From positions 62,001 through 126,000 of the forward strand of contig NZ_CAKZLP010000019.1 in NCBI RefSeq assembly GCF_937127095.1: DNA of 64,000 bases, in the 5' to 3' direction. The translations under genes were made by a program, and so were the position numbers. The DNA is from an uncultured Amphritea sp. Its GTDB lineage: Bacteria > Pseudomonadota > Gammaproteobacteria > Pseudomonadales > Balneatricaceae. The notes under the pieces were generated by a model that had not been told where the DNA came from, did no database searches, and was given only the letters and a program-made list of their open reading frames with translations. Position 1 is the stretch's first letter, and every line of letters begins with the position of its first letter. This document shows, one piece after another, positions 34,142 through 42,960 of the stretch.

Positions 34142-36877
34142 TTGAGTACAAAATATCTCAAACGTTTTTTTAAGCCTAAATCGATTGCGGTGTTCGGAGC
34201 CTCTGAAAAAGAGAACAGCATGGGTGGCATCGTGCTGCAAAACCTGTTGGATAGTGGCTATCAGGGACCGCTGATGGCGGTTAATAAGCGCGGTTATGAC
34301 ACTGTTTTCGGGGTTACCTGTTACAGCAGTTTAACAAAGCTGCCGGAAATGCCGGATCTGGCCATTATCTGTTCTCCCCCCGAAAGTGTTGCGGAGCTTA
34401 TTCGCAAGCTGGGTGCCAATATGGTTAAAGCCGCGATGATCCTTACCGGTGGTTTGACTATCGCCAGTGAGCCGTTGGGCAAAAGCATGCGCGATGAGAT
34501 TATGGAAGCCGCGAAGCCTTATGGTATCCGGATAATGGGACCGGATTGCATGGGGATGCTGGTGTCTGGCCATAATATGAATGCCAGTTATTCACACCTG
34601 AATATTCGTAAGGGTAAAGTCAGCTATGTGGGTCAGTCGGGGTTGTTAGGCACGGCGATGATCGACTGGGCCAACGGTCAAGAGATCGGTTTCTCCCACT
34701 TCCTTACACTGGGGGAGGGGGTTGATATCGACCTGCCGTCAATCATCGACTATTTCGCGCAGGACCCTTACACCCAGTCGATCCTGATTCAGCTGGATCA
34801 CTTAGTGGGTTCTTCCCGCAATCTTCTCAGTTCGCTACGATCTGCCTCACGCAACAAGCTGGTGTTGGTGCTTAAATCAAATATGATCTTTGATGAGGAG
34901 AAAGAGAATCAGCCCGCGCTGGGGATCAGGGATGAAGATCTGGTCTATGATGCTGCGCTGCGCCGTGCGGGTGTGGTTCGCGTGGATACAGTCGATCAGC
35001 TCTACAATGCGCTGGAAACCCTGACCCGTATGAAACCGATGCGTGGAGAACGACTGGCATTGGTGTGTAACGGTATGGGGCCTAATGCTCTGGCAACTGA
35101 TCAGCTGCGACGTAAGGGTGGAGAACTGTCAGAACTGTGTGAAGAAACGGTGACGGCGCTACGGGAGATATTGCCCGATCACTGGAATCTGAAAAACCCA
35201 ATTGATATGCACTCTGATGCGACGCCCGAACGTTTTGCCCGGGTGACCCAACTATTGACCAAAGATCCTAATGTTGATGCGGTGCTGGTGCTGCATGCGC
35301 CCACCCGGCTGGCCCCGGGTCTTGCCACTGCCGAAGAAATTATCAAGGTGGCGCGCAATACACCGCGTAATATCCTCACCTGCTGGATGGGGCGGAGTAC
35401 CGCGATTGAGTCCCGCAATCATTTTAATGGTGCGGGTATTACCACCTTTATTACCCCGGAAGAGGCGGTGGATGCTTTCATGCATATGGTTGAGTTTCGC
35501 CGTAATCAGGAGGTTATGAAGCAAACACCGGCGCCCTTTGTTGATCCAAACGAGCAAAACCATCAGCGGGCCAAAGCACTGATCGCCAATGCACTGGCAG
35601 AGGGGCGGGATTATCTGACCCACAATGAAGCGACAGACTTGTTAGATCAGTACGATATTCCGGTATCCCATACCCAGTATGCAGATGATGTTGATGGTGT
35701 GGTCGAGATCGCTAAAAAACTTGGCGGTGCAGTGGCCGTTAAAGTGATACATAAAGAGAACATCTACCCCTTTAACTATGACAATAAAAACCATCCCCGC
35801 TGGAAAGATATGGCGCTGGATCTGTTTTCATCTCATGATGTTAATCAGGCGGCGACGCAGCTTGCTTACCGGGTGCGGGAACGTTTTCCTGATGATGATA
35901 TCCAGGGGTTCTGTGTGCAGCAGATGAAACGTGGTTTTCAATCTTTGCAGATCAATATGGGAATCACCCGGGACCCGGTTTTTGGTCCACTGTTAGTGTT
36001 TGGTAAAGGTGGCTATTCCGTCGATGTTCTGGCCGATCGGCAGGTGATGTTACCGCCGCTTAATCTCAGCCTGGCACGTCAGCTGATCAGTACTTCACAT
36101 ATATTTTCTGTGCTCAGTGAGAGCAGTGAGCAACTGGAGAGGGATCTGGAGCAGCTTAGCAATCTGCTGATCAAGCTGTCGCAGATGGTTGTGGAGCTGC
36201 CCAATCTTAAGGGGCTGGAGATTAATCCGATGCTGATTAACCGACGGGGCGTTTTGGCGGTTGATGTGGCAGTCTCTCTGGGTGAACCTTCGGTGTTGGC
36301 AATCTCCCCCTATCCGGAGTATCTCAGTGAACATATCTCCCTGCGTAAATCGGGCCGCAAGGCGATGGTGCGGGCGATACGGGGAGAGGATGAGCCGAAC
36401 CATCTGGAGTTTTATAACAAGCTCAGCCCGGAATCGATCCGCTTGCGTTATTTCTATAGCCGTGGCATTCCGACCCACCAGGAGCTGGCGAACTGGACCC
36501 AGATCGATTATGACCGGGAGATGGCCTTTATTGTCACTGCACCCAGGCAGGGCGAGCCGGGTTGGGAAACCCTGGGGGTCGTCCGGGCGGTTACCGATGC
36601 TGATAATGTGCGCGCTGAATTTTCCGTGGTGATCCGCGATGATCTCCAGGGGGAGGGGCTTGGGGTTGTGCTGATGCAAAAAGCGATCGACTACTGTAAA
36701 GCGCGGGGGACTCTGCTGCTGATGGGATCGACCCTCACCTCTAATAAGGGAATGCAGGGTCTGGCGCAGAAACTGGGCTTTAAAAATCACTACAACATGG
36801 AGGAGGATGTTGTGGAGATGGAGATGATGCTGAATGAGCCAACCGAGGACTGGCAGCGCTACCGGCTGCAGGGCTGA
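34142..36877 (+). CDS. Pat-type protein lysine acetyltransferase (acyl-CoA synthetase NDP-forming + GNAT)
   Basis: A 911-residue, three-part protein: a CoA-binding and succinyl-CoA-synthetase-like region (about 1-460, with KSIAVFGASEKENSMGG and YVGQSGLLG), an ATP-grasp region (about 480-710, with AVAVKVIHKENI and LEINPM) and a C-terminal GNAT domain (about 740-900, with GEGLGVVLMQKAIDYC). This is the layout of E. coli PatZ/YfiQ and Salmonella Pat, which acetylate lysines of metabolic enzymes such as acetyl-CoA synthetase. The start is TTG with GGAG upstream. The His of the family phosphorylation site was not checked. Confidence 0.88.
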   Translation: MSTKYLKRFFKPKSIAVFGASEKENSMGGIVLQNLLDSGYQGPLMAVNKRGYDTVFGVTCYSSLTKLPEMPDLAIICSPPESVAELIRKLGANMVKAAMILTGGLTIASEPLGKSMRDEIMEAAKPYGIRIMGPDCMGMLVSGHNMNASYSHLNIRKGKVSYVGQSGLLGTAMIDWANGQEIGFSHFLTLGEGVDIDLPSIIDYFAQDPYTQSILIQLDHLVGSSRNLLSSLRSASRNKLVLVLKSNMIFDEEKENQPALGIRDEDLVYDAALRRAGVVRVDTVDQLYNALETLTRMKPMRGERLALVCNGMGPNALATDQLRRKGGELSELCEETVTALREILPDHWNLKNPIDMHSDATPERFARVTQLLTKDPNVDAVLVLHAPTRLAPGLATAEEIIKVARNTPRNILTCWMGRSTAIESRNHFNGAGITTFITPEEAVDAFMHMVEFRRNQEVMKQTPAPFVDPNEQNHQRAKALIANALAEGRDYLTHNEATDLLDQYDIPVSHTQYADDVDGVVEIAKKLGGAVAVKVIHKENIYPFNYDNKNHPRWKDMALDLFSSHDVNQAATQLAYRVRERFPDDDIQGFCVQQMKRGFQSLQINMGITRDPVFGPLLVFGKGGYSVDVLADRQVMLPPLNLSLARQLISTSHIFSVLSESSEQLERDLEQLSNLLIKLSQMVVELPNLKGLEINPMLINRRGVLAVDVAVSLGEPSVLAISPYPEYLSEHISLRKSGRKAMVRAIRGEDEPNHLEFYNKLSPESIRLRYFYSRGIPTHQELANWTQIDYDREMAFIVTAPRQGEPGWETLGVVRAVTDADNVRAEFSVVIRDDLQGEGLGVVLMQKAIDYCKARGTLLLMGSTLTSNKGMQGLAQKLGFKNHYNMEEDVVEMEMMLNEPTEDWQRYRLQG

Positions 36878-36893
36878 GTCTGAATCAGGCCAT

Positions 36894-36922
36894 AAAAAAC
36901 CACCTGTCTCAGGTGGTTTTTT
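36894..36922. terminator. Bidirectional rho-independent terminator
   Basis: CCACCTG pairs with CAGGTGG around a 3-base loop, flanked by A6 and T7 tracts. It lies between convergent pat and the arsR-type gene. Confidence 0.93.
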
Positions 36923-36944
36923 AGTTTAGAGGCCTATCTCAGGT

Positions 36945-37274
36945 TCAGACAGCAGGGCAGAACATCTCATGCAATGTATGAATAATGCGAGTGGCGGTAT
37001 TACCGGACAGTGAATAGTAGATCGTTTGTGATTCCCGGCGTGTGCTTACCAGACCATCTTTACGCAGCACTGCCAGATGTTGCGACAGGGCTGACTGGCT
37101 CAGGTCAAGACAGTGGTTAAGTTCGGTGACTGATAACTCTTTGCCATCGAGGTAGCAGAGAATCAACAGGCGACTTTCATTACCCAGTGCTTTCATTAGT
37201 TTAGCGGCTTTAGTTGAATTCTCTTTCATCATCGCCAGTGTTTCGGGCGTCATCTGCTGAGTTGCTGTATTCAA
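36945..37274 (-). CDS. ArsR-family repressor, BigR/SqrR-like (thiol-sensing candidate)
   Basis: A 109-residue winged-helix repressor with recognition helix text LDLSQSALSQHLAVLRKDGLV. Cys40 (RLLILCYL) and Cys106 (EMFCPAV) are 66 residues apart, the same spacing as the persulfide-sensing pair Cys41/Cys107 that I recall for SqrR. Classical arsenic- or zinc-site motifs (CVC or His clusters) are absent. It diverges from an RND-type operon. The AT-rich dyad between them (37400-37419) recurs before a DUF2892 gene at 44950, which suggests a small regulon. Ligand sensing is inferred. Confidence 0.87.
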   Translation of the reverse strand: MNTATQQMTPETLAMMKENSTKAAKLMKALGNESRLLILCYLDGKELSVTELNHCLDLSQSALSQHLAVLRKDGLVSTRRESQTIYYSLSGNTATRIIHTLHEMFCPAV

Positions 37275-37399
37275 TCTTTTCTTCTCGCCAGTTTTTATTA
37301 TCTTGCTGAGCCCTGAAAGTATCTTTCGTACCCTACAATACAGTAGTGATTCTACTTTAGCAGCGCTTAAATCTCAATTTACTAATGTAGTACTTTTAA

Positions 37400-37419
37400 A
37401 TATTAGTATATTCTAATAT
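37400..37419. promoter_or_regulatory. ATATTA-N8-TAATAT operator candidate (arsR/RND region)
   Basis: ATATTA-GTATATTC-TAATAT, a 20-bp dyad whose arms extend one base further inside (ATATTAG with CTAATAT). It lies between the divergent arsR-type and RND genes, 47 bp before the RND start. The same arms and spacing occur at 44950-44969. Confidence 0.65.
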
Positions 37420-37465
37420 AATAAGCGAAATAAAGATTTCCTTATACGTAAAATGGGAACCGCAG

Positions 37466-40024
37466 ATGCTTCGATCTACACTGATTAATATCTCAATGAA
37501 TCGGCCGAAATGGGTCTTTTTTGCAGTGCTGTTGCTGACTGTGTTGGCGGGCTTGCAGATCCCTTCAATCAAGGTGGATACCGATCCTGAAAACATGCTG
37601 CCTGCAGACAATGCAGCGCGGGTATTTCATGATCACGTGAAAGAGCGTTTCGGCCTCTATGACATGATAGTTGTCGGTATTGTGAATAACTCCGCCGGGG
37701 GGATCTACAATCAGCAGAGTCTGTCTGAACTGCAGCAACTGTCTGATGCTATTGTGCAGATGGATGGTGTGGTCAGTCAGGATATGATGTCGCTGGACCG
37801 CGTCGACAATATCAGTCAGGAGGGTCCCGGGACGATCCGCTTTGAGTGGATGATGAAGCAGGTGCCCAAAGATCAGGCGGGCATTGATCAGCTTAGAGCC
37901 TCTGTTGAACGTTTGCCGTTGCTCAATAACACCCTGGTGTCCGGTGATGGTCAGGCAGCCGGTATCTATGTTCCGATTACTAAAAAATCTGAAAGTTACC
38001 GTATCTCCGGCTTGATTCAGACAGAGATAGGCAAGCTAAGTGGTAACAATGAGTATTACATCTCCGGCTTGCCGGTGGCTGAAGATACTTTCGGCGTTGA
38101 GATGTTTATCCAGATGGCGATCTCAGCTCCTCTTGCAGGTCTGATGATCTTTATCCTGATGTGGGTGTTCTTCCGCAGTTTCCTGCTGATCACAGCACCA
38201 ATGCTGGTGGCAATGGGAGCGGTGATTATCACCATGGGATTACTGATTGGTCAGGGTTATACCGTTCACATTATGAGTTCGATGATTCCGATCTTTCTGA
38301 TGCCGATTGCGGTGGTCGACTCGGTGCATATTCTGTCAGAATTTGCTGATCGTTATCGTCCTGGTGAAGATCCGAAAAAGGCGCTGAAAGAGGTGCTGGG
38401 CCATCTGTTTACCCCCATGCTGTATACCTCGGTGACCTCTGCAGTGGGTTTCGCCTCACTGGCGTTTACACCGATTCCGCCGGTACAGATCTTCGGTCTG
38501 CATGTGGCGTTTGGTATTATGCTGGCGTTTGTGCTCACCATCACACTGGTTCCTGCTTATATTATCAGCCTGTCCCCCAAGCGGATGGCGCAGATGAAAG
38601 ATCATAATATCGATGAAGACGACAACTCTTTTCTCGGCCGTTTACTGATCTCAACCGGGCGTTTCTCGATTGCTCGTGCGAAGGGTCTGCTGATGCTGTT
38701 TGTTCTGGTTATCGTTGGCAGTGCCTATGGTGTGGCACAGATTCAGATTAACGATAATCCGGTTCGCTGGTTTAAACCTGACCACCCGCTGCGTGTGGCT
38801 GATCGGGTAATGAACCACCACTTCCCCGGAACCTATAATGCATTTCTGGTGTTGGATAAAACCAGTGATCTGCGCAGCGGGCTTGAGCAAACGCTTCTGG
38901 CCCGGGCGGCCAAAGAGGGCGTTGAGCTGCAACAGAAACTGGATAGCGTTAAGGTTGAGAGTTTTATCGAATATACCAATGCGCTGATCAATCTGTTCGA
39001 CCAGCTAAGCTATGACGACAGTGCCAATGAAACAATGTGGCTGGATCTGTTGGGTATGACTGAGAAGGCTCAGATAGGCAGTAAGTATTTTCTCACCCCT
39101 GAGGCGATGAAATATGTGGACGACCTGCAGAACTTTCTCGACCAGTCTGAATATGTTGGCAAAAGTAATGGTCTGCCAACGATGCTGAAAACAGTCTATC
39201 GTGAACTCCAGGGCGGCGCTGCAGAACAGTATCGTCTGCCACCTACCGCCACCGCTGCAGCACAGACAGTATTGAGCTTTCAGGGCTCACACCGTCCTAA
39301 CGATCTGTGGCATATGGTGACTCCGGACTACCGTTCTACGGTTTTATGGCTGCAGCTCAGCAGCGGTGATAATCAGGATATGAGCCGGGTGCTGACACTG
39401 GTAGAGGGTTATGTGGCGGATCATCCGCTGCCGGATGGAGTTAAACTTAATTGGGCGGGTCTCACCTACATTAACGTTGTCTGGCAGGACGAGATGGTTA
39501 ATGGCATGTTGAAAAGCCTGATAGGGGCATTCTTCATGGTACTGCTGATCATGGTGGTGCTGTTCCGTTCGATCAAAATCGGCCTGCTGTCAATGCTGCC
39601 GCTGACGGTGACCATTCTCTTTATCTACGGCCTGATAGGACTGGTGGGTAAGGACTATGATATGCCGATTGCCGTATTATCAGCATTGACGCTGGGGCTC
39701 TCGGTCGACTTTGCCATCCACTTTCTGGAGCGCACCCGGGCGATCTATCGTCAGTGTGGTAACTGGGAGCAGACCGTGGCTGAGGTTTACAAAGGCCCCT
39801 CCCGGGCGATCAGCCGCAACGCTGTGGTGGTGGCTATTGGCTTCACGCCATTGCTGTTTGCGCCGCTGGTTCCCTACATTACGGTGGGCTTCTTTCTGGC
39901 AACCATCATGGCCGTGTCAGCAGTGGTAACGGTGATGTTGCTGCCCGCTGTGATGGAGATGATTAAAGATAAAGATAGTTTGTTTGGCGTTAAGCCTGGC
40001 ATGAAGGAGAGTACCCATGATTAA
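37466..40024 (+). CDS. RND-superfamily (MMPL-type) exporter
   Basis: An 852-residue inner-membrane protein with two repeats, each made of one membrane helix, a large periplasmic loop and five further helices (helices near 16-32, 215-380, 405-425 and 680-835). Segments DTDPENMLPADNAA and, in both halves, VDSVHILSEF and SVDFAIHFLE fit the MMPL/HpnN-like branch, which moves lipids or other hydrophobic molecules, rather than the tripartite drug-efflux AcrB branch. It is first in a three-gene operon with a LolA-like protein and an outer-membrane barrel. The cargo is unknown. Confidence 0.87.
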   Translation: MLRSTLINISMNRPKWVFFAVLLLTVLAGLQIPSIKVDTDPENMLPADNAARVFHDHVKERFGLYDMIVVGIVNNSAGGIYNQQSLSELQQLSDAIVQMDGVVSQDMMSLDRVDNISQEGPGTIRFEWMMKQVPKDQAGIDQLRASVERLPLLNNTLVSGDGQAAGIYVPITKKSESYRISGLIQTEIGKLSGNNEYYISGLPVAEDTFGVEMFIQMAISAPLAGLMIFILMWVFFRSFLLITAPMLVAMGAVIITMGLLIGQGYTVHIMSSMIPIFLMPIAVVDSVHILSEFADRYRPGEDPKKALKEVLGHLFTPMLYTSVTSAVGFASLAFTPIPPVQIFGLHVAFGIMLAFVLTITLVPAYIISLSPKRMAQMKDHNIDEDDNSFLGRLLISTGRFSIARAKGLLMLFVLVIVGSAYGVAQIQINDNPVRWFKPDHPLRVADRVMNHHFPGTYNAFLVLDKTSDLRSGLEQTLLARAAKEGVELQQKLDSVKVESFIEYTNALINLFDQLSYDDSANETMWLDLLGMTEKAQIGSKYFLTPEAMKYVDDLQNFLDQSEYVGKSNGLPTMLKTVYRELQGGAAEQYRLPPTATAAAQTVLSFQGSHRPNDLWHMVTPDYRSTVLWLQLSSGDNQDMSRVLTLVEGYVADHPLPDGVKLNWAGLTYINVVWQDEMVNGMLKSLIGAFFMVLLIMVVLFRSIKIGLLSMLPLTVTILFIYGLIGLVGKDYDMPIAVLSALTLGLSVDFAIHFLERTRAIYRQCGNWEQTVAEVYKGPSRAISRNAVVVAIGFTPLLFAPLVPYITVGFFLATIMAVSAVVTVMLLPAVMEMIKDKDSLFGVKPGMKESTHD

Positions 40025-40823
40025 GCAACTGTTTACCACATTCGTAGCGGGTCTGACCTTAACCGTTTCAGCGCAGCTGTGTGCTGCAGATCTGACCGAT
40101 GTTAATGAGATAGTGAAGCAGGCAAACCTGGCAGCCTATTATCAGGGTGCAGATGGTCGTTCAGAAGCACGGATGCTGATTCAGGACTCTCAGGGACGTG
40201 AGCAACAGCGACAGTTTACCATCCTGAGGCGAGACCATGAGGATGGCGGAGATCAGCAGTTTCTGGTTGCCTTCAGCCGCCCGGCCGATGTACGTGATAC
40301 GGTTTTTCTGGTTGAAAAACATGCAAGCACCGATGATGACCGCTGGCTCTATCTGCCGGGACTGGATCTGGTTAAACGGATCTCTGCCGGTGATAAACGT
40401 ACCAGCTTTGTCGGTTCAAACTATTTCTATGAGGATGTGTCCGGTCGTAATCCTGAAGAAGATAATCATACACTGACGGACACTACCGGGGAGTTTTATG
40501 TGCTCGAAAATACCCCTAAAGATCCTGATTCGGTTGAGTTTAGCCGTTATCAGGTGTGGATCGACAAAGTGAGTATGCTACCGATGAAGATCGAGTATTA
40601 CGATGTTGGCGATAAACTGTATCGCCGGGTAGAGGTGCTGGAAACTGAGACGGTTCAGGATATTACGACGGTAACCAAATCCCGGGTCAGTGATCTGGTG
40701 AGTGGCGCGAGCACCACGATGGAGTTCCGTTTTATCCGTTATGATCTGGGTATGGACAGCGCGGTATTTACTGAACGATCCCTCCGTAATCCGCCACGTC
40801 AGTGGCTGAAGCGTCCAGAGTAA
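40017..40823 (+). CDS. Outer-membrane lipoprotein-sorting (LolA-like) protein
   Basis: A 268-residue periplasmic protein with a signal peptide (MIKQLFTTFVAGLTLTVSA, cleavage near LCAAD). The rest resembles the LolA-like family annotated as outer membrane lipoprotein-sorting protein, with DRWLYLPGLDLVKRI and SRYQVWIDKVSMLPMKIEYYD. The fold is a half-barrel that can carry an acyl chain. It overlaps the RND gene by 8 bp and has AAGGAG before the ATG. With RND partner and barrel it could shuttle a lipid across the periplasm. True LolA should lie elsewhere. Confidence 0.82.
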   Translation: MIKQLFTTFVAGLTLTVSAQLCAADLTDVNEIVKQANLAAYYQGADGRSEARMLIQDSQGREQQRQFTILRRDHEDGGDQQFLVAFSRPADVRDTVFLVEKHASTDDDRWLYLPGLDLVKRISAGDKRTSFVGSNYFYEDVSGRNPEEDNHTLTDTTGEFYVLENTPKDPDSVEFSRYQVWIDKVSMLPMKIEYYDVGDKLYRRVEVLETETVQDITTVTKSRVSDLVSGASTTMEFRFIRYDLGMDSAVFTERSLRNPPRQWLKRPE

Positions 40824-42196
40824 TGGCTATGAGTGTAACGAACGTTCTGGAAAATCTAGCCCTTAAACCGGCGCTGCTGATCGCGATTCTGGCCTCGACG
40901 TCGGTTGTCGCTGCACAGCAGGACACAACTGCGGCAGCCAGCGATAGTGAGCAGGGCTGGGGGAATGATAGCTGGAGTGACGATAGCTGGGCTGAACCGA
41001 AAAGTAGCAGTAAATGGCATGGTTTCATTGAGGGTGGATTGGGCAACCGGTTGAATTACGACCCGGCTCTGAATGATCGTTTCTCCCCCGTGGATGATGC
41101 CACGCTGGCGGATCTGCGCCTGCGTCTTGAAACCACCGGTTATGTGGGTAATGACCGCTATACTCTGAAAGCGGATGTTTATGCTGATGGCGTTGATCAG
41201 GGTGTGCGGGGCGATCTGCGTGAAGCGTCTTATACCCTGACCCCTATTGACCGTACCGACCTCAAGCTGGGGCAGCAGGTGCTCACCTGGGGCACTGGGG
41301 ATCTGTTGTTTCTCAATGACCTGTTTCCCAAAGACTGGCAGTCCTTTTTTTCCGGTCGTGATACTGAGTATCTGAAAGCGCCGTCCCTGGCCGCTAAGGC
41401 TAGCTACTATGGTGATTCAGCCAGTCTTGATCTGGTGTGGATGCCCGACTATACATCTGATCGCTATATTAACGGCGAGCGTTTTTCCTGGTTTTCACCC
41501 CAGGCAGGGCAGAATGTCGCTGCGCCTGCAGGACGGATTGATGCAGAGGAACCCGCAAACAGTTTCACCAACGGTGAGTTTGCTGCCCGGGTCTCTGGAA
41601 ACATCGATAGTACCGAGTGGGCACTCTATGGCTATCGTGGATTTCAGAAGCAGCCCAATGCGCTGGATAGTCTGGGCGATCCCGTATTCACCCGCTTGAA
41701 TGTGCTGGGCGCCAGTGTACGGGGGAACCTCGGTTCCGGTTTAGCCAATGCTGAGATTGCACTGCATATGGCTGAAGACAATGATGGCAGTGATCCTTTC
41801 AAGCCCAATAGCCAGTTTCGTTTCCTGCTGGGATATGAGCGCGAACTGCTACCTAAGCTGACACTGGGGTTGCAGTACTATCTTGAACAGACGCTGGATT
41901 ATGATGCGCTGGAAGCCGCATCCGCCTCGCCTTATAACCCGGAAGAGTACCGTTATCTCTATACCACCCGGCTGAACTATCGGATGTGGCAGGATAATCT
42001 GGTCTGGTCGATGTTTGTCTTCTATTCTCCCAGTGATGACGACTACTATGCGCGGCCATCAGTTAACTATCGCTACAGTGACACTCTGAGTTTTGATCTT
42101 GGGGCGAACGTGTTTGTTGGTGACAAAGCTCATACTTTCTTTGGTCAGTTTGAAGATGCCAGCAATATCTATGGTCGGGTGAGATATGCGTTCTGA
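40823..42196 (+). CDS. Outer-membrane beta-barrel protein (DUF1302-like)
   Basis: Third gene of the RND operon, 457 residues from the ATG at 40823, which shares one base with the previous stop; 40829 is also possible. A signal peptide is followed by a low-complexity acidic, Trp-rich stretch (GWGNDSWSDDSWAEP) and then alternating strands ending in Phe (GRVRYAF), the pattern of an outer-membrane barrel. Segments LKLGQQVLTWGTGDLLFLND and RLNYRMWQDNLVWS fit the DUF1302/alginate-export-like family. Probably the outer-membrane end of the system. Confidence 0.75.
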   Translation: MAMSVTNVLENLALKPALLIAILASTSVVAAQQDTTAAASDSEQGWGNDSWSDDSWAEPKSSSKWHGFIEGGLGNRLNYDPALNDRFSPVDDATLADLRLRLETTGYVGNDRYTLKADVYADGVDQGVRGDLREASYTLTPIDRTDLKLGQQVLTWGTGDLLFLNDLFPKDWQSFFSGRDTEYLKAPSLAAKASYYGDSASLDLVWMPDYTSDRYINGERFSWFSPQAGQNVAAPAGRIDAEEPANSFTNGEFAARVSGNIDSTEWALYGYRGFQKQPNALDSLGDPVFTRLNVLGASVRGNLGSGLANAEIALHMAEDNDGSDPFKPNSQFRFLLGYERELLPKLTLGLQYYLEQTLDYDALEAASASPYNPEEYRYLYTTRLNYRMWQDNLVWSMFVFYSPSDDDYYARPSVNYRYSDTLSFDLGANVFVGDKAHTFFGQFEDASNIYGRVRYAF

Positions 42197-42210
42197 TTGT
42201 ATACAGTGAT

Positions 42211-42239
42211 AAAAAAACCGGGCATTACCCGGTTTTTTT
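42211..42239. terminator. Bidirectional rho-independent terminator
   Basis: ACCGGG pairs with CCCGGT around a 5-base loop, flanked by A and T tracts. Between the RND operon and the convergent DUF5610 gene. Confidence 0.93.
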
Positions 42240-42271
42240 GCATTAAATATCACTGTTATGCCGTCGCTGCT

Positions 42272-42829
42272 TTATTCAGCAGTATCTGGAGCAGGCGTCT
42301 GGTCAGCGTTCAGGAGGGTATCCATCAGTGTGACAAGCTTTTCCTGTACCATGGTGTAAGTGGTGTCGATATTTGCGGCAATATCACCTTCCAGAACGTT
42401 CAGACCATCGAGAATGTCCCGGGCCTCCGCGAATCCCTGATCAATACCCCCGGAAATAATACCGACAAAGCTTTCAACCTGAGTCTGATAGTCCATCTCC
42501 GGGTGCTGGTTCTGATAACTACTAAAGAAGTTAGCGCTCAGCGAGACAATCCTTTCAGCGGTTGCCTCAGGAGTCACATCCAGACCCGAATCATAGGCTT
42601 TCTGAATTGCTGATGAGCCCAGGTCAGTTTCGAGTACTTTGTTTAACTCATTGACAGCGGTGCGATACAGAAGTGCCAGTGAATCATTACCTGAGGAGAT
42701 ACTGACATCCAGAGATGCCTGCAAAATTGCCTGGTTCTGTTCGTTTTTGGTCTGCTGTTTTGCTGATATCTCGTCAGTTGGCTTACTGCGTTCAGTCGCC
42801 GACTGATTCTGTATTGAACTGATCTCCAT
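42272..42829 (-). CDS. DUF5610-like protein
   Basis: 185 residues from the ATG at 42829, which has AAAGGAG six bases upstream; the frame opens 33 bp earlier without a ribosome site. The N-terminus is polar and probably disordered. Residues about 50-165 (SSAIQKAYDSGLDVTPEATAE, IISGGIDQGFAEARDIL) fit the DUF5610 family as I recall it, often found near surface or flagellar genes. No signal peptide or membrane segment. Function unknown. Confidence 0.65.
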   Translation of the reverse strand: MEISSIQNQSATERSKPTDEISAKQQTKNEQNQAILQASLDVSISSGNDSLALLYRTAVNELNKVLETDLGSSAIQKAYDSGLDVTPEATAERIVSLSANFFSSYQNQHPEMDYQTQVESFVGIISGGIDQGFAEARDILDGLNVLEGDIAANIDTTYTMVQEKLVTLMDTLLNADQTPAPDTAE

Positions 42830-42867
42830 ATCATCTCCTTTGCTTGTGTTGCCGGAACTCATTTAAC

Positions 42868-42898
42868 GAGCTTTAAGTTTACAAGAGCTTTAAGTTTA
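42868..42898 (-). repeat. 14-bp tandem direct repeat upstream of DUF5610 gene
   Basis: GAGCTTTAAGTTTA occurs twice with a 17-bp period (42868-42881 and 42885-42898), 40-70 bp upstream of the start. It may be a double operator or a short duplication. Confidence 0.6.
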
Positions 42899-42960
42899 GT
42901 AACTCCCGTGTGTCACGCAAGGTTATCGGCCGCTGGCAAAATTTCATGCGTGAAAGTTTT

